A DNA stretch of 23,897 nucleotides from Chryseobacterium gleum (GTDB lineage: Bacteria > Bacteroidota > Bacteroidia > Flavobacteriales_D > Sanyastnellaceae), in contig CALQJP020000008.1 in assembly GCA_943330925.2 (NCBI GenBank), positions 1 to 23,897 of the forward strand, in the 5' to 3' direction. A program made the position numbers and the translations under genes. Of this stretch, positions 23,008 to 23,897 are shown one piece after another (the stretch's first letter is position 1; the number at the start of each line of letters is the position of its first letter). The notes under the pieces were generated by a model, which was given only the letters and a program-made list of their open reading frames with translations, made no database searches and was not told where the DNA came from.

Positions 23008-23897
23008 GTGAATTGCTCACATACCGCGCTATCGGATTGATGAGCGGTACGTCGCTCGACGGGCTGGACATTGCACATTGCACCTTTTACAGCGGTAGTT
23101 CCTGGAGTTTTGAATTGCATCACGCAGCCACGATTCCGTATGATGAAGCGTGGCGAAAAAGGCTGCGGGAGGCGCATACATTGAGCGGTCGTGAATTGGC
23201 GCAGCTCAACGTGGATCTCGGAGTACAGCACGGAAAATGGGTTGCTGAATTTATTGAACGCCATGAAGCGAAGGTCGATTTCATTGCATCGCACGGGCAT
23301 ACGGTTTTTCATCAACCCGAGGCAGGCCTCACGCTGCAAATAGGGAGTCCGGCGCATATAGTGGCCGAAGCCGGTTGTGATGTGATAGCCGATTTTCGCA
23401 CAACCGATGTTGCCCACGGCGGACAAGGCGCTCCGTTGGTTCCTATAGGCGATTTGCTTTTATTCGAAACGTATCCGATTTGCTTGAACCTGGGAGGTAT
23501 TGCGAACATGTCGGTGAAGGATGGCATGGGCATCAAGGCGTTTGATATCGGTCTATGCAACATGGCGCTCAATCACGTTGCTGAGCAAATGGGGTTGACG
23601 TACGACCGCGATGGCGCATTGGCGCAGGAAGGCCACGTAAATGAAGCCTTGTTGAATGATCTGAATGCTCTTGAGTTTTTTCATCTATCAGCCCCGAAGT
23701 CTTTGGGTAAGGAGTTTTGGTTAACCGAATTTTTACCGATTGTGGAACATGCGCAATTGAACGAACGCGATTTGTTGCGCACGTTGGTTGAGCATATAGC
23801 AGTTCAGATTGGCCGCTCTCTTTCGAGCTATGCATCGTGCCATGTGCTGGCTACTGGCGGCGGAGCCCACAATAGTTTTCTTGTGGAGCGCATTAAG
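23004..23897 (+). CDS. anmK: Anhydro-N-acetylmuramic acid kinase, partial (3' end outside window)
   Basis: AnmK hydrolyses and phosphorylates anhydro-MurNAc to MurNAc-6-phosphate when cell-wall fragments are recycled. The frame is open from the ATG at 23004 to the window edge, giving 298 residues of an expected ~350-370. Motifs are the N-terminal phosphate-binding GLMSGTSLDGLD (11-22), ASHGHTVFHQP (95-105), DFRTTDVAHGGQGAPLVP (130-147, with D135 and the GGxGAP signature), LNLGGIANMS (161-170), FDIGLCNMALN (180-190) and ATGGGAHNSF near the end. The FDIGLCNM segment differs from the common FDTGPGNM form but is of a kind I recall from other Bacteroidota. Translation overlaps the preceding membrane-protein gene by four bases. 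Confidence 0.95.
   Translation, partial: MSELLTYRAIGLMSGTSLDGLDIAHCTFYSGSSWSFELHHAATIPYDEAWRKRLREAHTLSGRELAQLNVDLGVQHGKWVAEFIERHEAKVDFIASHGHTVFHQPEAGLTLQIGSPAHIVAEAGCDVIADFRTTDVAHGGQGAPLVPIGDLLLFETYPICLNLGGIANMSVKDGMGIKAFDIGLCNMALNHVAEQMGLTYDRDGALAQEGHVNEALLNDLNALEFFHLSAPKSLGKEFWLTEFLPIVEHAQLNERDLLRTLVEHIAVQIGRSLSSYASCHVLATGGGAHNSFLVERIK

Noticed and set aside
1..23897. CRISPR arrays, tRNA/rRNA genes, insertion sequences, prophage or defence systems
   Set aside because: No direct-repeat array, no transposase or integrase, and no RNA gene could be recognised on either strand.

Overview
This window looks like chromosomal DNA from a member of the Bacteroidota, probably Flavobacteriales-like (the order is an inference). 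Four things point there. Two genes belong to the Bacteroidota-specific type IX secretion system (porZ and porW/sprE). There is a DUF2480 gene and a long-form (634 aa) amidophosphoribosyltransferase. The Bacteroidota -7 promoter box TAnnTTTG recurs just upstream of gene starts. Starts lack clear Shine-Dalgarno sequences and often sit behind A/T-rich leaders. The region is core-genome-like and densely packed: no insertion sequence, prophage, CRISPR array, tRNA or rRNA gene was seen, and no gene-free stretch exceeds about 215 bases.

Left part (1-5069): the 3' end of a PolB-like 3'-5' exonuclease gene converges on an outer-membrane beta-barrel gene. Then, on the plus strand, come a small secreted TonB-C-like protein, rlmN (23S rRNA/tRNA methyltransferase), a DctA/GltP-type symporter, and a stand-alone purQ. 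A large imperfect palindrome lies between the symporter and purQ.

Centre (5070-14750): dxs and a DUF2480 gene on the plus strand converge, with overlapping stop codons, on a minus-strand series transcribed in the order recJ, thiL, porZ, purF-like. The purF-like gene appears to have its own promoter. A perfect 16-bp palindrome abuts the recJ start codon.

Right part (14751-23897): divergent from recJ is a lipoprotein with six cysteine-rich DCGG repeats, closed by a strong intrinsic terminator. The classic cluster prs-rplY(ctc)-pth follows. It converges on an M23 peptidase gene, which is divergent from porW/sprE. porW is followed tightly by a bactofilin, an AtpZ-type protein, a four-helix membrane protein resembling ATP synthase subunit I, and anmK, which runs off the window.

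Functional links: prs makes the PRPP used by the PurF-like enzyme, and purQ acts later in purine synthesis. dxs makes DXP, which feeds isoprenoids and the thiamine thiazole, while thiL makes TPP, the cofactor of Dxs. porZ and porW serve protein export and surface attachment. M23, AnmK and perhaps the bactofilin relate to the cell wall. I do not see a clearly new multi-gene system. The best candidates for novelty are the repeat lipoprotein, the long palindrome, the variant glutaminase motif of the PurF-like protein, and the atpZ/I-like pair followed by anmK rather than atpB.
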